A stretch of 64,000 nt of DNA. It comes from Bacillus sp. ISL-18 (GTDB lineage Bacteria > Bacillota > Bacilli > Bacillales > Cytobacillaceae). Each line of letters opens with the position of its first letter. Within the stretch, counting starts at the first letter, position 1. The stretch covers positions 1 to 64,000 of the forward strand of contig NZ_JAGGQG010000024.1 in NCBI RefSeq assembly GCF_018613415.1. The letters run 5' to 3'. A program made the translations under genes and the position numbers. Positions 44,950 to 53,539 of the stretch are shown here, in pieces. Below the pieces are notes generated by a model. It did not search any database. It was given only the letters and a program-made list of their open reading frames with translations, and was not told the DNA's origin.

Positions 44950-45003
44950 ATGATTATCTTAATAATAGCCTATTATTCTTTAAAAATTCTTAACATGCTG
45001 TAG
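44950..45003 (+). CDS. Possible 17-residue hydrophobic peptide
   Basis: An ATG at 44950 with GGGGG 7 nt upstream opens MIILIIAYYSLKILNML and stops at 45003. The peptide is wholly hydrophobic. It could be a leader, a membrane peptide or chance. No homolog comes to mind. Confidence 0.2.
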   Translation: MIILIIAYYSLKILNML

Positions 45004-45033
45004 TCGCTTTTTTTAGTTTCGCTTTCGATATTG

Positions 45034-45054
45034 CGACAAGAACCGTCACCTTGC
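45034..45054. repeat. REP-like core, degenerate
   Basis: GACAAGAACCGTCACCTTGC keeps the AAGAACCGTC core but with one change and weak arms (CAAG/CTTG). Confidence 0.5.
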
Positions 45055-45071
45055 TCCCCCGGCCATCCTCA

Positions 45072-45986
45072 TCATACAACTTCAGTATGAAAAATTTCAC
45101 TTTTGGTTGGAAATGAATCTTGTCCACCCTTTTTTGTCACTGTTATGGCACTTACATGAGTAGCGAATTTCATACATTGATCAATAGAGGATCCTTCTGA
45201 CATAGCATAGATGAGTGCTCCGATAAAAGAATCTCCTGCCCCTGTAGCATCGACAGCATGAACATTCTCTGAGGGAAAAAACTCACTGTAAGATTCAGTT
45301 ATCACTACGGATCCTTCTTTTCCCAATGTAATAACAACCATACCACCAGTTTGAGGAAGCATTTCTTGACCAACCCCAATTGCATCAACAGAAGATTGGA
45401 TCGTTTTCCCTGACATGAAGGCTGCTTCAGTTTCATTTACAACTAATATATCAACAGATTTTAATATAGCATTTTTTATTTTACGAGCAGGAGCATTATT
45501 TAAAACTATTTTTAAGTTATCTTTTTTATATTTGTCAATAATATATTCTACAACTTCTTCAGGAATCTCTTGTTGTAAGACTATATAAGCAGTGGAATCA
45601 AACAAATGAGAAATTTCATCAATATCATTTACTGTAATTAGATGGTTAGCTCCTTTAACTATGGTACTATAATAATCTCCGTCCGGCATGACATGAACTA
45701 CACCTATGCCGGTTGAGCCCTGTTTTTTTATATAAGAAGTATTAACCCCAAAGGCAGTTAATGAACCAACTAAAGCTTCACCAAAACGATCATCCCCAAC
45801 TTTACCAACCATGATCGTTGGCAATCCTAGCTTTGCACATTGAGCTGCTTGATTGGCACCTTTTCCTCCGGCACTTTGAACCAATTCATCAGCAACAAAT
45901 GTTTCACCTTTATTTGGCATACGCTGTTGTTTGACAATAATATCATAATTTAAGCTACCAATAACAACTACATTTTTTGATTCCAC
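45072..45986 (-). CDS. PfkB-family carbohydrate kinase, ribokinase-like
   Basis: A 304-residue ribokinase-family enzyme. It has VVVIGSLNYDIIV at the N-terminus, the substrate loop SAGGKGANQAAQCAKLG, the ATP-site signature DATGAGDSFIGAL near residue 250, and VVNETEAAFM in between. These enzymes phosphorylate a sugar hydroxyl in the cytosol. Ribokinase itself is possible, but neighbours (RpiR regulator, TIM-barrel isomerase, RbtT/CsbX-type MFS) suggest a pentitol, ketose or inositol-type substrate. The start is GTG with GGAGGG at 7-8 nt. It follows the RpiR gene by 18 nt. Confidence 0.9.
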   Translation of the reverse strand: MESKNVVVIGSLNYDIIVKQQRMPNKGETFVADELVQSAGGKGANQAAQCAKLGLPTIMVGKVGDDRFGEALVGSLTAFGVNTSYIKKQGSTGIGVVHVMPDGDYYSTIVKGANHLITVNDIDEISHLFDSTAYIVLQQEIPEEVVEYIIDKYKKDNLKIVLNNAPARKIKNAILKSVDILVVNETEAAFMSGKTIQSSVDAIGVGQEMLPQTGGMVVITLGKEGSVVITESYSEFFPSENVHAVDATGAGDSFIGALIYAMSEGSSIDQCMKFATHVSAITVTKKGGQDSFPTKSEIFHTEVV

Positions 45987-46004
45987 TCTATATCCCTCCA
46001 GATG

Positions 46005-46889
46005 TTAAGTTCGGTGTGATATAACCGATTCTTTTGTTTTTAATAGGTTTTCATAAGATAAATTTTGCTGATTCAAGCTTAAAATTGTGAATAAAACATC
46101 CAATATATTTAATTGAGCAATTCTTGCAGCAGCATTTTCACCTGTAATAGGGGAATTACGGGCAGAAGAATGCAAAATAATATTTGAAAATTCCGTAACT
46201 GGACTTTTAACATGATTTGTAACACAAATGGTAGTTGAGTCATTTTCTTGTGCTAGTTTGAAAATATTGATCACATCTTTAGAAGTACCTGAGTGAGATA
46301 CACCTAAAACTACGTCTCCTTTTTTCAATAGTGACGAGCCCATTAATTGCATATGTGAATCTCTATAAAATATTGCAAAAATACCGATTTTTAATAATTT
46401 ATGTTGAAAATCTTCACAAAGGACACCCGAACCACCGCTGCCTACTAATACTAACTTTCCTTTAGATTGAATGCTTTTTAACGCACTTACTGCTTTACTC
46501 AGCTCTTGCCGGTTAATGACAGCTAATGTATCTTGTAGTGCAACAATTGAATTAAAAAAGACTTTCTCTAATATCGTTTCATTATCATCTTCATACTCAA
46601 AATCCTCTTGCATTTCATCATTGATCGCAGTTTCTCCATTTTTCAAGAAATCAGCTATCACATGTTTTAACTCATAAAATCCTTCACATTTAAGTTTTTT
46701 ACATACTTTAGTAATACTTGATTCACTTACATTGAGATGAGCCGCAAGATCACTAATTGTCATTTTTGCTAATTCCTGATATTGATTGCTTATAAAATTT
46801 ACTATTAGTTTTTCTTTTTTACCAAGCGACGGAGCAATGCTTCGAGCATATAAAATTACTTCTTTTCCCTCTATATTATTGGATTTCAT
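46005..46889 (-). CDS. RpiR/MurR-family transcriptional regulator
   Basis: A 294-residue regulator: an N-terminal HTH_6 domain (KMTISDLAAHLNVSESSITK and CKKLKCEGFYELK) and a C-terminal SIS sugar-phosphate-binding domain (KLVLVGSGGSGVLCEDF, VVLGVSHSGTSKDVI). The frame is open to 46946, but the ATG at 46889 has GAAGGAAGG at 8 nt and gives the family start KSNNIEGKEV. It is divergent from the isomerase-MFS pair; the spacer contains three palindromes. SIS domains usually sense a phosphosugar, probably the product of the neighbouring kinase. Confidence 0.88.
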   Translation of the reverse strand: MKSNNIEGKEVILYARSIAPSLGKKEKLIVNFISNQYQELAKMTISDLAAHLNVSESSITKVCKKLKCEGFYELKHVIADFLKNGETAINDEMQEDFEYEDDNETILEKVFFNSIVALQDTLAVINRQELSKAVSALKSIQSKGKLVLVGSGGSGVLCEDFQHKLLKIGIFAIFYRDSHMQLMGSSLLKKGDVVLGVSHSGTSKDVINIFKLAQENDSTTICVTNHVKSPVTEFSNIILHSSARNSPITGENAAARIAQLNILDVLFTILSLNQQNLSYENLLKTKESVISHRT

Positions 46890-46963
46890 CGTTATACCTT
46901 CCTTCTGAGCTGAGTTCATTATACCATAATAAATAAGCGGTTCCAAAAAAATATTTTATTTTT

Positions 46964-47067
46964 ATTTTACCGAAAGTAAAATATACATAGGTAAATTCAT
47001 TGAAAATAAATATTTTCAGTCAAGTTTTTTATTTTTGTTTACTAATTAGTAAAATTAATCTTATAAT
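46964..47067 (+). promoter_or_regulatory. Divergent promoter/operator region of the RpiR module
   Basis: Three palindromes: ATTTTAC-N5-GTAAAAT (46964-46982), TGAAAATA-AA-TATTTTCA (47001-47018) and TTTACTAATTAGTAAA (47038-47053). The first and last share TTTAC...GTAAA arms and the last overlaps a -35-like TTTACT placed 18 nt before TATAAT (47062-47067). These are good candidates for RpiR operators. An AAGGAAGG ribosome site serves rpiR and GAGGAG serves 47117. Confidence 0.6.
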
Positions 47068-47116
47068 CGGTTTAAGTTAAACCTTCCTTCCGATAAAAAC
47101 AAAGAGGAGTGCTATT

Positions 47117-48103
47117 ATGAAATTTTCAACTAGATTAAATTCTTTTAAGACAAAAAAGGAAATCTTCTTTAAAGATGTGGACAGTAAATCATTGACCACA
47201 GTGGATTATATCTCCAGAATGGCAACTGTTAAGGGACTAACTCACGTTGAGCTCAATTACCCTGAACATTTTGACGGAGTGACAGTTGAAGAGATCCAAA
47301 ATAGTTTGGAGAAAACAAATCTAAAGATAAGTGGAATTGCCTTGCGATTTTCAGGTAGTTATACTTACGGTGAATTTGCCAATCCAGATGAAAGTATTAG
47401 GGAAAAAGCAATTGCAACTACAATGGAAGCTGTACAATTATGCAATGATTTAGGCGGGGATGTTACTACTATTTGGCTTGCGAACGATGGGTTTGATTAT
47501 CCATTTCAATTGGATTATGAAAAGGCACTAGATAAAGTTGTCGATGCTTTAAAGCAAATAACTCAAGCATATCCTGATAGTAAAATTAGTTTTGAATATA
47601 AGCCATATCAACCAAGAGCTTTCTCTTTAGTAGGTGATATTTCCACTACATTATTGGTGCTTGAAGAAGTAGGTTCACCTAACTTAGGAGTTACGCTTGA
47701 TTTTTGCCATATGCTAATGAGAAAAGAGAATCCAGCTTATTCACTAGCTCTAGCAGCAAGAAAAAATAGAGTAATGGGATTTCATTTAAATGACGGTTAT
47801 AACGATAATGATGATGGATTAATGCTTGGAACTGTTCATTTACTTCAAACACTTGAATTTATCTATTATGCGAAAAAATATAACTATGAGGGACTTATTT
47901 ATTTTGATACATTCCCAATTCGTGAAGATCCTGTAAAAGAATGTGAGCAAAATATTAAAATGTACAAAGCGCTAGATGCCTTTTTAGAAAATTATGGATT
48001 AGATAACATTGAAAAAATAATTCAAAACGAAAATGCACTGGAAGCCCAACAGCTATTATTGAGTTTAATAAAAAACCAAACAGATAATCTTGTTACAATC
48101 TAG
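47117..48103 (+). CDS. Sugar phosphate isomerase/epimerase, TIM-barrel
   Basis: A 328-residue AP-endonuclease-2-type TIM barrel. Metal and substrate residues appear in ISFEYKPYQP (Glu), VTLDFCHMLM (Asp, His), GFHLNDGYNDNDDG (His, Asp) and LIYFDTFPIREDP. The family includes xylose/rhamnose isomerases, hydroxypyruvate isomerases and inositol-pathway enzymes; the DFCH and HLND motifs are like L-rhamnose isomerase-related or epimerase members. The exact reaction is unknown. The ATG has AGAGGAG at about 9 nt. It is followed by the MFS gene 21 nt downstream, so they form one operon divergent from rpiR-kinase. Confidence 0.85.
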   Translation: MKFSTRLNSFKTKKEIFFKDVDSKSLTTVDYISRMATVKGLTHVELNYPEHFDGVTVEEIQNSLEKTNLKISGIALRFSGSYTYGEFANPDESIREKAIATTMEAVQLCNDLGGDVTTIWLANDGFDYPFQLDYEKALDKVVDALKQITQAYPDSKISFEYKPYQPRAFSLVGDISTTLLVLEEVGSPNLGVTLDFCHMLMRKENPAYSLALAARKNRVMGFHLNDGYNDNDDGLMLGTVHLLQTLEFIYYAKKYNYEGLIYFDTFPIREDPVKECEQNIKMYKALDAFLENYGLDNIEKIIQNENALEAQQLLLSLIKNQTDNLVTI

Positions 48104-48124
48104 TATCTAAAGGAGAGGTTTGCG

Positions 48125-49378
48125 ATGCTGAATAAGATTGGATTACCAAAAAACTTATTATGGGGTTATATAGGTCTTACTATATTTATGATCGGTGACG
48201 GTGTGGAACAAGCATGGATTTCACCATACTTAGTTTCAAGAGGGATGAGCGTTGAAGACGCCTCCCTTTTACTCACTGTTTACGGTATTACAGTTGCGAT
48301 TGCTGCCTGGTTCTCTGGAGTATTAGTGCAAACACTTGGACCTCGGAAAACAATGTCCTTTGGGTTAATCGCTTTCATACTTGGAAGTCTTGGTTTTATT
48401 GGGTTAGGAATTTATAAGTTGAACTTTGCTACCATGTTACCGTTTTATGCAATAAGAGGTCTTGGATATCCTTTATTTGCTTATTCATTCCTGACATGGA
48501 TTAATTACAGCTCACCGTTAAAAATAAGAGGTACAGCAGTAGGTTGGTTCTGGTTTATGTTTTCTCTAGGGCTAAGCGTTATAGGACCTTATTACTCATC
48601 AGTTGCTATACCTGCAATCGGGCATATTAACGTTTTATGGACAGGGCTAATTTTTGTTGTAATCGGTTCCTTAGTGGGTATTTTGGTTAATAAAGATAAA
48701 GTACCAGAATCTGAAATCCATAAATTTGAATTAAACGAACTAATGAAAGGGATAACAATTTTAAAAAGAAAACAAATCTCTTTAGGACTTATAGTAAAAA
48801 CTGTTAATGGATTAGCACAATATGGACTTGCTGTATTTATGCCTATCTATCTTGCCCAATTTGGTTACTCCACAACAGAATGGCTGCATATGTGGTCTAC
48901 AGTATTTACAGTAGCAATTTTTGCTAACCTGTTCTTTGGATTTCTTGGAGATCGAATCGGATGGAGAAATACAATCCAATGGGTTGGAGGAGTAGCATAC
49001 GCAGTTGTTCTGGTACTTGTTTACTTTACTCCCCAAATGGTAGGTCATAATTATTTAATCATGACTTTCGTGTTAAGCTTATGCGGTGTGACAATGGCAG
49101 GATATGTTCCATTATCAGCACTTTTCCCTCTACTCGCACCAGATAATAAAGGAGCTGCAATGTCTATCTTAAATTTAGGGGCTGGTTTAGGTACGTTTAT
49201 AGCTCCTGCCATTGCAGGATTGTTCTTTAAGCCACTTGGAGCAGAAGGTGTTTTATTCATCTATGCAGGTTTTTATATTATAAGTGCCATTTTAACTCCA
49301 TTATTGAAAACACCAGATGAATTAGGAGAAAATGGTAATAAAGGTGATCATTCAAATAAAAGCGTTGTCAACCTTTAA
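48125..49378 (+). CDS. MFS transporter, RbtT/DalT/CsbX type
   Basis: A 417-residue transporter with about twelve membrane helices. The N-terminus NLLWGYIGLTIFMIGDGVEQAWISPYL is characteristic of the RbtT/DalT/CsbX group (ribitol, D-arabinitol and related transporters). The loop after helix 2 has LGPRKTMSFG and the central loop is short and charged. The ATG has AAAGGAGAGG at 6 nt. It is followed by a strong terminator. With the kinase and isomerase it forms a compact uptake-phosphorylation-isomerisation module for a polyol or pentose. Confidence 0.88.
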   Translation: MLNKIGLPKNLLWGYIGLTIFMIGDGVEQAWISPYLVSRGMSVEDASLLLTVYGITVAIAAWFSGVLVQTLGPRKTMSFGLIAFILGSLGFIGLGIYKLNFATMLPFYAIRGLGYPLFAYSFLTWINYSSPLKIRGTAVGWFWFMFSLGLSVIGPYYSSVAIPAIGHINVLWTGLIFVVIGSLVGILVNKDKVPESEIHKFELNELMKGITILKRKQISLGLIVKTVNGLAQYGLAVFMPIYLAQFGYSTTEWLHMWSTVFTVAIFANLFFGFLGDRIGWRNTIQWVGGVAYAVVLVLVYFTPQMVGHNYLIMTFVLSLCGVTMAGYVPLSALFPLLAPDNKGAAMSILNLGAGLGTFIAPAIAGLFFKPLGAEGVLFIYAGFYIISAILTPLLKTPDELGENGNKGDHSNKSVVNL

Positions 49379-49391
49379 AATTTACGAATTT

Positions 49392-49433
49392 AAAAAAGTG
49401 GGAAAAGTTACAATGTTTTTTCCACTTTTTTCC
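49392..49433 (+). terminator. Terminator after the MFS transporter
   Basis: AAAAAAGTGGGAAAA pairs with TTTTTTCCACTTTTTT around a 9-nt loop, 14 nt after the stop. Beyond it, to 49768, there is no gene but GATAGCAG-type short repeats near 49577-49610 and a REP-like copy. Confidence 0.85.
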
Positions 49434-49719
49434 TAAAGACTCTTTTGGAAGACCTGCAAAGGAACCCAAATTGATGTGTAAGCTGCTATTCTTGGAACAT
49501 TATTGAAGAGGTTTACGGAGATAAAGGGTATTTTAGAATGACCTATTAAGTATGTCCATACAGGCAAAATTGACGGCGATAGCAGTAAATTTAAAGAGGA
49601 TAGCAGCAATTGTATCCTCTCTTCTTTACTGTTTTCCTCTAAAAACCTACTTAATTTCCTTAAATGACAATCTCTTCATATATAAATCGTATATATAGGA
49701 TTAAGTTTTTCACAGGTCT

Positions 49720-49742
49720 CGGACGGTTCTCTTGCTTCCAAG
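49720..49742. repeat. REP-like core at the end of the GH85 gene
   Basis: CGGACGGTTCTCTTGCTTCC repeats the reverse of the GAACCGTCC core, followed by AAGCAA...CTGCTTCC. It lies 27 nt past the stop of GH85 copy 2. Confidence 0.6.
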
Positions 49743-49768
49743 CAACCTTCCCCTGCTTCCTTAAGACC

Positions 49769-52444
49769 CTATGGATTGAGATATCCATGTACTTCAAATT
49801 CATATATTCTCGCAGCTGTATCGCCGCCCTGAGTCGGCTTGTCAACCAACAAACGGACATACCGCGCGTTTGTAAAAGTGACGCTGTGCTCCGAAACAGC
49901 CGCTGTGTTATCAATCACCTTCACCGCCTCTGTCCAATTTACTCCATCCAAACTTACTTCAATTCGGAATGCCTGAGTGTTAAAGGCTGCTGGCTCCCCG
50001 CCCGCCTCTGCATGGCGAATGACAAACTTGGAAACGGCATATTGGCCGCCAAGATCGACCTGTAACCAATGAGGAGGATTCCCCAAGGCGCACCATTTAC
50101 TGTTATCCGTTACCTTGCCATCGAATGCGAACTTCGCCGCCTCAGTCGGAGAACATTGTCCGCTGGCAATGGCGGTCTTGTTCAATGCCACATTTTTAAT
50201 GTCCTTGGCCGCTTCAGAAATGGTGATCATTTCCTTCTTAGCGAGGACACTCTCGCCCTCGCTGTTTTTCGCAATGAGGGTCACCGAGTAGACGCCTTCT
50301 TTATCATAGGTGACGACCGGATTTTCCTCATGGCTCACAGCTGGAGTGCCGCCTTCAAACTGCCATTCCCATTCTTCCGTTACTTCAGATGACTTATTAA
50401 TAAAGTGAATTTCCTGGCCTGGAGCCGCTACCGTTTTATCCGCACTAAAATCAGCCTCAGGCTTTGGATACGCGGGCCAATCGAACGTAACAGCCGTTGG
50501 CTCACTGCGTTTGAAATCTTTGCTCACTGCAACAATTTCCAATGTCGTGCTGCTTTCTTTACCACTGCGCTTTAACTTGGATAGGTAATAAACCTGGTTA
50601 GGGGTAGCGCCAACAAACTCTTTTTCATTGTTCGGCAGCTTCCGGTAAATTTCATAGTGGCTCACATCAGAATCAGATGCCTTCCATGCAAGCGGGACAT
50701 CCGCGTAGATTCCTTTGTTGTACTCCACTTTATTGACCTTTGCCTCAGTCGGAGCATCGATGGAATCATGTTTTTCCTGTTTATTATAAATCTTGATTTC
50801 TCCGATATTGGTCGTAAAATCTTTCACATCCTTGTCACTCTCAACAAGAAGAGAAAGGGCCGCGATTTTTTTATCACTGTATTTTTTAAGTTTAATAGTG
50901 TCAGTCGTCCACGGTTGGTCCGTTAGTTTTTTTACATCAAAAAACACAAATTGACTTGGGTTGTCCGTAAAGCTGACTCCTACTTTCATGTTTGGTTTTT
51001 TCATATCTGTTTTGTAAGTCAACGAGATTTCCGTATCCTTTTGGATCGGCAGATTGGTTTTATAAAGCTTGATATGTGTAGGGTTGTCCGCTTCAATCGT
51101 TCCAGAAAGCTTTAACGAACTGCCGCCATTATAAGCCGTATCCCAATCGAAATTGACGTCAACCAATTGTCCGCCTTCCTTCAGCCAGCGCCAAGTCGGA
51201 AGGATATCCTGAAGACTGCGGTTATTCCAAGATTGTTTGCTTACCGTATTTCCATCTGTTGCAAAAAACTTGCCGCTTCCTGTATTAAAATGAGTCACAA
51301 AAGGAAGTTCCTGAATGGCCGTTTTAGCAGCAAAATAGTTGGCCATCCCTTTCCAAGTTCCGTTATTGCTGGTGGATGCCGGATTTCCAGACCTACCAAC
51401 CCAGAATTCATTTTCCTTTTGGTAAAACTCCTCCATCGTGGAAGCCGTTTTAAAGGCCCAATCCGGACGATAAATTCCTAAAGAGGTTAATGGTGCTTTG
51501 CCCTCAGGGAAAATCCCCTCCCAAGCAACATTTGTACTTGTCCCATTTGCTTCCACATCAATCCCGGTAAAAATATCATACGGGCTTCTGCCAAGTTCCT
51601 GGGCTTTAGCAGCAGAAGACTGCTGGTTGCGCCACCAGAAGTTTAAAAACATACTGTCAGAAACACGTGACCCTCCGTCCTGTAGGAAGCTTGAGTTTTT
51701 GTCGTTCAACGCATTTTGCCAGCTAACCTTCCCATCTTTCGTCATCGAATCATACCACATGATCTGCATGCCTTCTGACTTATGCTGCTGAAGATAGACA
51801 AGGAAATCCTTCATTTTTTGAGCCGTTTGAGCATTTCCGCCTTCGGTTTCCTGGTTAATAAACCAGCCATCAAATCCGTAATAGCGTGCAACTTCAATCA
51901 GCTTGTCGGCAGCAGGAAAGGAGCCATCCTCCCGCTGAGCCAGCATTTGGTTCAGCCACTCCACCTTACCGCCATATACAGTCGGCGGAAAGAAAACGTT
52001 TCCTAAAATGGGTACGCCGTTTTTATGGGCCGCGTCAATGACGTCCGCGCTTGGCGGCACGATGATTCCCTCGCCGGAAGAACCCGCCCAATACACCATT
52101 AAGTCAACGTATTGCCAATAACTGAAGGTATTTGCCAAAAACTCTTTCCCGCCTTGTGAAGGTACACCGCTTGTTGTGGGGTTGAGTGCAGACAAAGCCA
52201 CTAACTTTGCATCTGACTGGGCATGGTCATTGACCTTGTACAGCACATCCCGTTTGCCTAATGGGATTTGGCTTCGGTTAAATACAGCATTCGGATCGTT
52301 CTCTGGTGTCCAGTTCAATAATTGTTCGGGATACCAATAAGATGATTCTGGCTGTTTGGCATAACTAGTGTTAGGTGATAACCCCACAATCAAGATGCAT
52401 AAAAAGAAAACCAGCCACCAATAGCCCTTTTTCATGTTTTTCAT
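49769..52444 (-). CDS. Secreted GH85 endo-beta-N-acetylglucosaminidase (copy 2) with PKD and F5/8C modules
   Basis: An 891-residue secreted enzyme: signal peptide (about 1-29, ending TSYA), then the GH85 barrel with YYGFDGWFINQETEG (Asn/Glu of the N-x-E pair near residue 198), a beta-sandwich, a fibronectin-like part (VNKVEYNKGIYADVPLAWK), a PKD domain (about 655-745; ADFSADKTVAAPGQEI, then VTYDKEGVYSVTLIA) and a C-terminal F5/8-type C domain (CBM32-like; about 755-891) with HWLQVDLGGQYAVSKFVI and ARYVRLLV. It differs from copy 1 by these extra sugar-binding modules. The gene is alone, with the RpiR module downstream and a long REP-rich spacer upstream. Start ATG has GGAGAGGAG at about 7 nt. 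Confidence 0.92.
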   Translation of the reverse strand: MKNMKKGYWWLVFFLCILIVGLSPNTSYAKQPESSYWYPEQLLNWTPENDPNAVFNRSQIPLGKRDVLYKVNDHAQSDAKLVALSALNPTTSGVPSQGGKEFLANTFSYWQYVDLMVYWAGSSGEGIIVPPSADVIDAAHKNGVPILGNVFFPPTVYGGKVEWLNQMLAQREDGSFPAADKLIEVARYYGFDGWFINQETEGGNAQTAQKMKDFLVYLQQHKSEGMQIMWYDSMTKDGKVSWQNALNDKNSSFLQDGGSRVSDSMFLNFWWRNQQSSAAKAQELGRSPYDIFTGIDVEANGTSTNVAWEGIFPEGKAPLTSLGIYRPDWAFKTASTMEEFYQKENEFWVGRSGNPASTSNNGTWKGMANYFAAKTAIQELPFVTHFNTGSGKFFATDGNTVSKQSWNNRSLQDILPTWRWLKEGGQLVDVNFDWDTAYNGGSSLKLSGTIEADNPTHIKLYKTNLPIQKDTEISLTYKTDMKKPNMKVGVSFTDNPSQFVFFDVKKLTDQPWTTDTIKLKKYSDKKIAALSLLVESDKDVKDFTTNIGEIKIYNKQEKHDSIDAPTEAKVNKVEYNKGIYADVPLAWKASDSDVSHYEIYRKLPNNEKEFVGATPNQVYYLSKLKRSGKESSTTLEIVAVSKDFKRSEPTAVTFDWPAYPKPEADFSADKTVAAPGQEIHFINKSSEVTEEWEWQFEGGTPAVSHEENPVVTYDKEGVYSVTLIAKNSEGESVLAKKEMITISEAAKDIKNVALNKTAIASGQCSPTEAAKFAFDGKVTDNSKWCALGNPPHWLQVDLGGQYAVSKFVIRHAEAGGEPAAFNTQAFRIEVSLDGVNWTEAVKVIDNTAAVSEHSVTFTNARYVRLLVDKPTQGGDTAARIYEFEVHGYLNP

Positions 52445-52525
52445 TGTTTCTCCTCTCCCTCTGTCTATTTTTTATATTGAAGCTTATGTAAGCATGCTTC
52501 CCCTTTTCCTGCGTCAAACCCAAAA

Positions 52526-52539
52526 TGATAGCGCTGCCA
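52526..52539. promoter_or_regulatory. Weak cre-like box upstream of GH85 copy 2
   Basis: TGATAGCGCTGCCA is palindromic around a central CG and fits the consensus TGWAANCGNTNWCA with two mismatches. It lies 82 nt upstream of the start. Confidence 0.3.
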
Positions 52540-52783
52540 AATTTATGACCCGAGTTTTTTCTGTCATTCATTCCCATTGGGCTCTTTTTTCTCACATCTT
52601 ATTCTGAGCGGTGGGCCCCGTCAATGTATGCATAAAATGTGATTTAGTTTTTCCATTATCTCTAAGGTTTTTCCATTAAAACTATAAGCTGGGGGAATGG
52701 TTCTTTAAGGGTACATTCGGAATTTTTTTCGTGAAAAGTTATTTTAATAGGTAAGATCTTTCGCAAAATTTCTTTATTGCCCG

Positions 52784-52820
52784 CTACAAGAACCGTCCTC
52801 ATGCTTCTTTGAGAAGCAAA
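52784..52820. repeat. REP-like copy
   Basis: CAAGAACCGTCCTCATGCTTCT is followed by a TTTGAGAAGCAAA that can pair with GCTTCT to form a short hairpin (52804-52819). Confidence 0.6.
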
Positions 52821-53262
52821 AGAATGGCGAATCGACAGCGTTTCGCCCCCTTTCCCTATATGCTATACTAATCAAACGTTTAATTAAAAAAGCCGAAATG
52901 TTCATCCCGCTTAATTTATCCTTCAATATTAGTAAAAAGATTGTCGAGCAAGGTTAGAATACTTCATAAATAAAACTTCAATTTCCCGGAAAATTCTATT
53001 GTTATCGACTCAACCAACACTTTTCTCGTCAATTCCCTTTATTTCTCAACTAATTAAACATTTGTTTAAAAACAATATTAACCACGTCATTGCTGAATTT
53101 GTTACCACAATTGCGTGAAATAAATGTCGAGAGCTGCCCTATTTAATAGAGCTCTAGAAAAACATTTCCTCCCTCAACCTAGCCCGGATTTGAGCATGTT
53201 AATGACATATGCTTCTTCGGATCATTGCCAAGTTATTACTTCCCATTCAGATAGACATAAAA

Positions 53263-53299
53263 ACAGGGTCAGTCCCAGATAAAAACGGACTGACCCTGT
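53263..53299. repeat. GGGTCAG-type hairpin
   Basis: ACAGGGTCAGTCC (53263-53275) and GGACTGACCCTGT (53287-53299) form a perfect 13-bp inverted repeat with an 11-nt loop. A related sequence is at 55474. Confidence 0.75.
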
Positions 53300-53455
53300 A
53301 ATATTCTATTAATAAGAAGTGCTTGCTATTTTATTTGAATAAGATTTTGATGCCATTGCATTTCTTTATAAATTTCACTAGATTAACAACTCTACTTGTT
53401 CTCTCCCTTTTATCTGTCCCCTGGCAACGCTACTTACTGGACTGCTCTCAAGTGT

Positions 53456-53488
53456 ATGGGAGCATAAAATACGTCCTCATGCTCCCAT
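53456..53488. repeat. ATGGGAGCAT hairpin
   Basis: ATGGGAGCAT (53456-53465) pairs perfectly with ATGCTCCCAT (53479-53488), with a loop containing CGTCC. It is immediately followed by a REP-like copy and probably is a variant of the same family. Confidence 0.65.
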
Positions 53489-53499
53489 TAATCAGAAAA

Positions 53500-53526
53500 A
53501 AGAAGCATAAGAACCGTCCCTGTGTC
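53500..53526. repeat. REP-like copy at the end of the PAP2 gene
   Basis: AGAAGCATAAGAACCGTCCC keeps the core but the right arm is degenerate. It lies 14 nt past the PAP2 stop. Confidence 0.6.
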
Positions 53527-53539
53527 TTTTTTGAACTAG

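Larger units (their letters stand above)
52445..53539. other. 1.1-kb intergenic region rich in REP-like hairpins
   Basis: No gene is seen. It holds a cre-like box at 52526, REP-like copies at 52784 and 53500, hairpins at 53263 and 53456, and otherwise AT-rich DNA with stop codons in all frames over long stretches. It must contain the GH85 copy 2 promoter. Confidence 0.6.

Noticed and set aside
44773-45003. 76-residue plus-strand ORF between GH38 and the kinase
   Set aside because: No ribosome site at its ATG; it overlaps a terminator hairpin. Only its last 17 codons have a ribosome site and are listed as doubtful.
49577-49610. GATAGCAG repeats beyond the MFS terminator
   Set aside because: Only two or three short copies, too few to call a repeat family.
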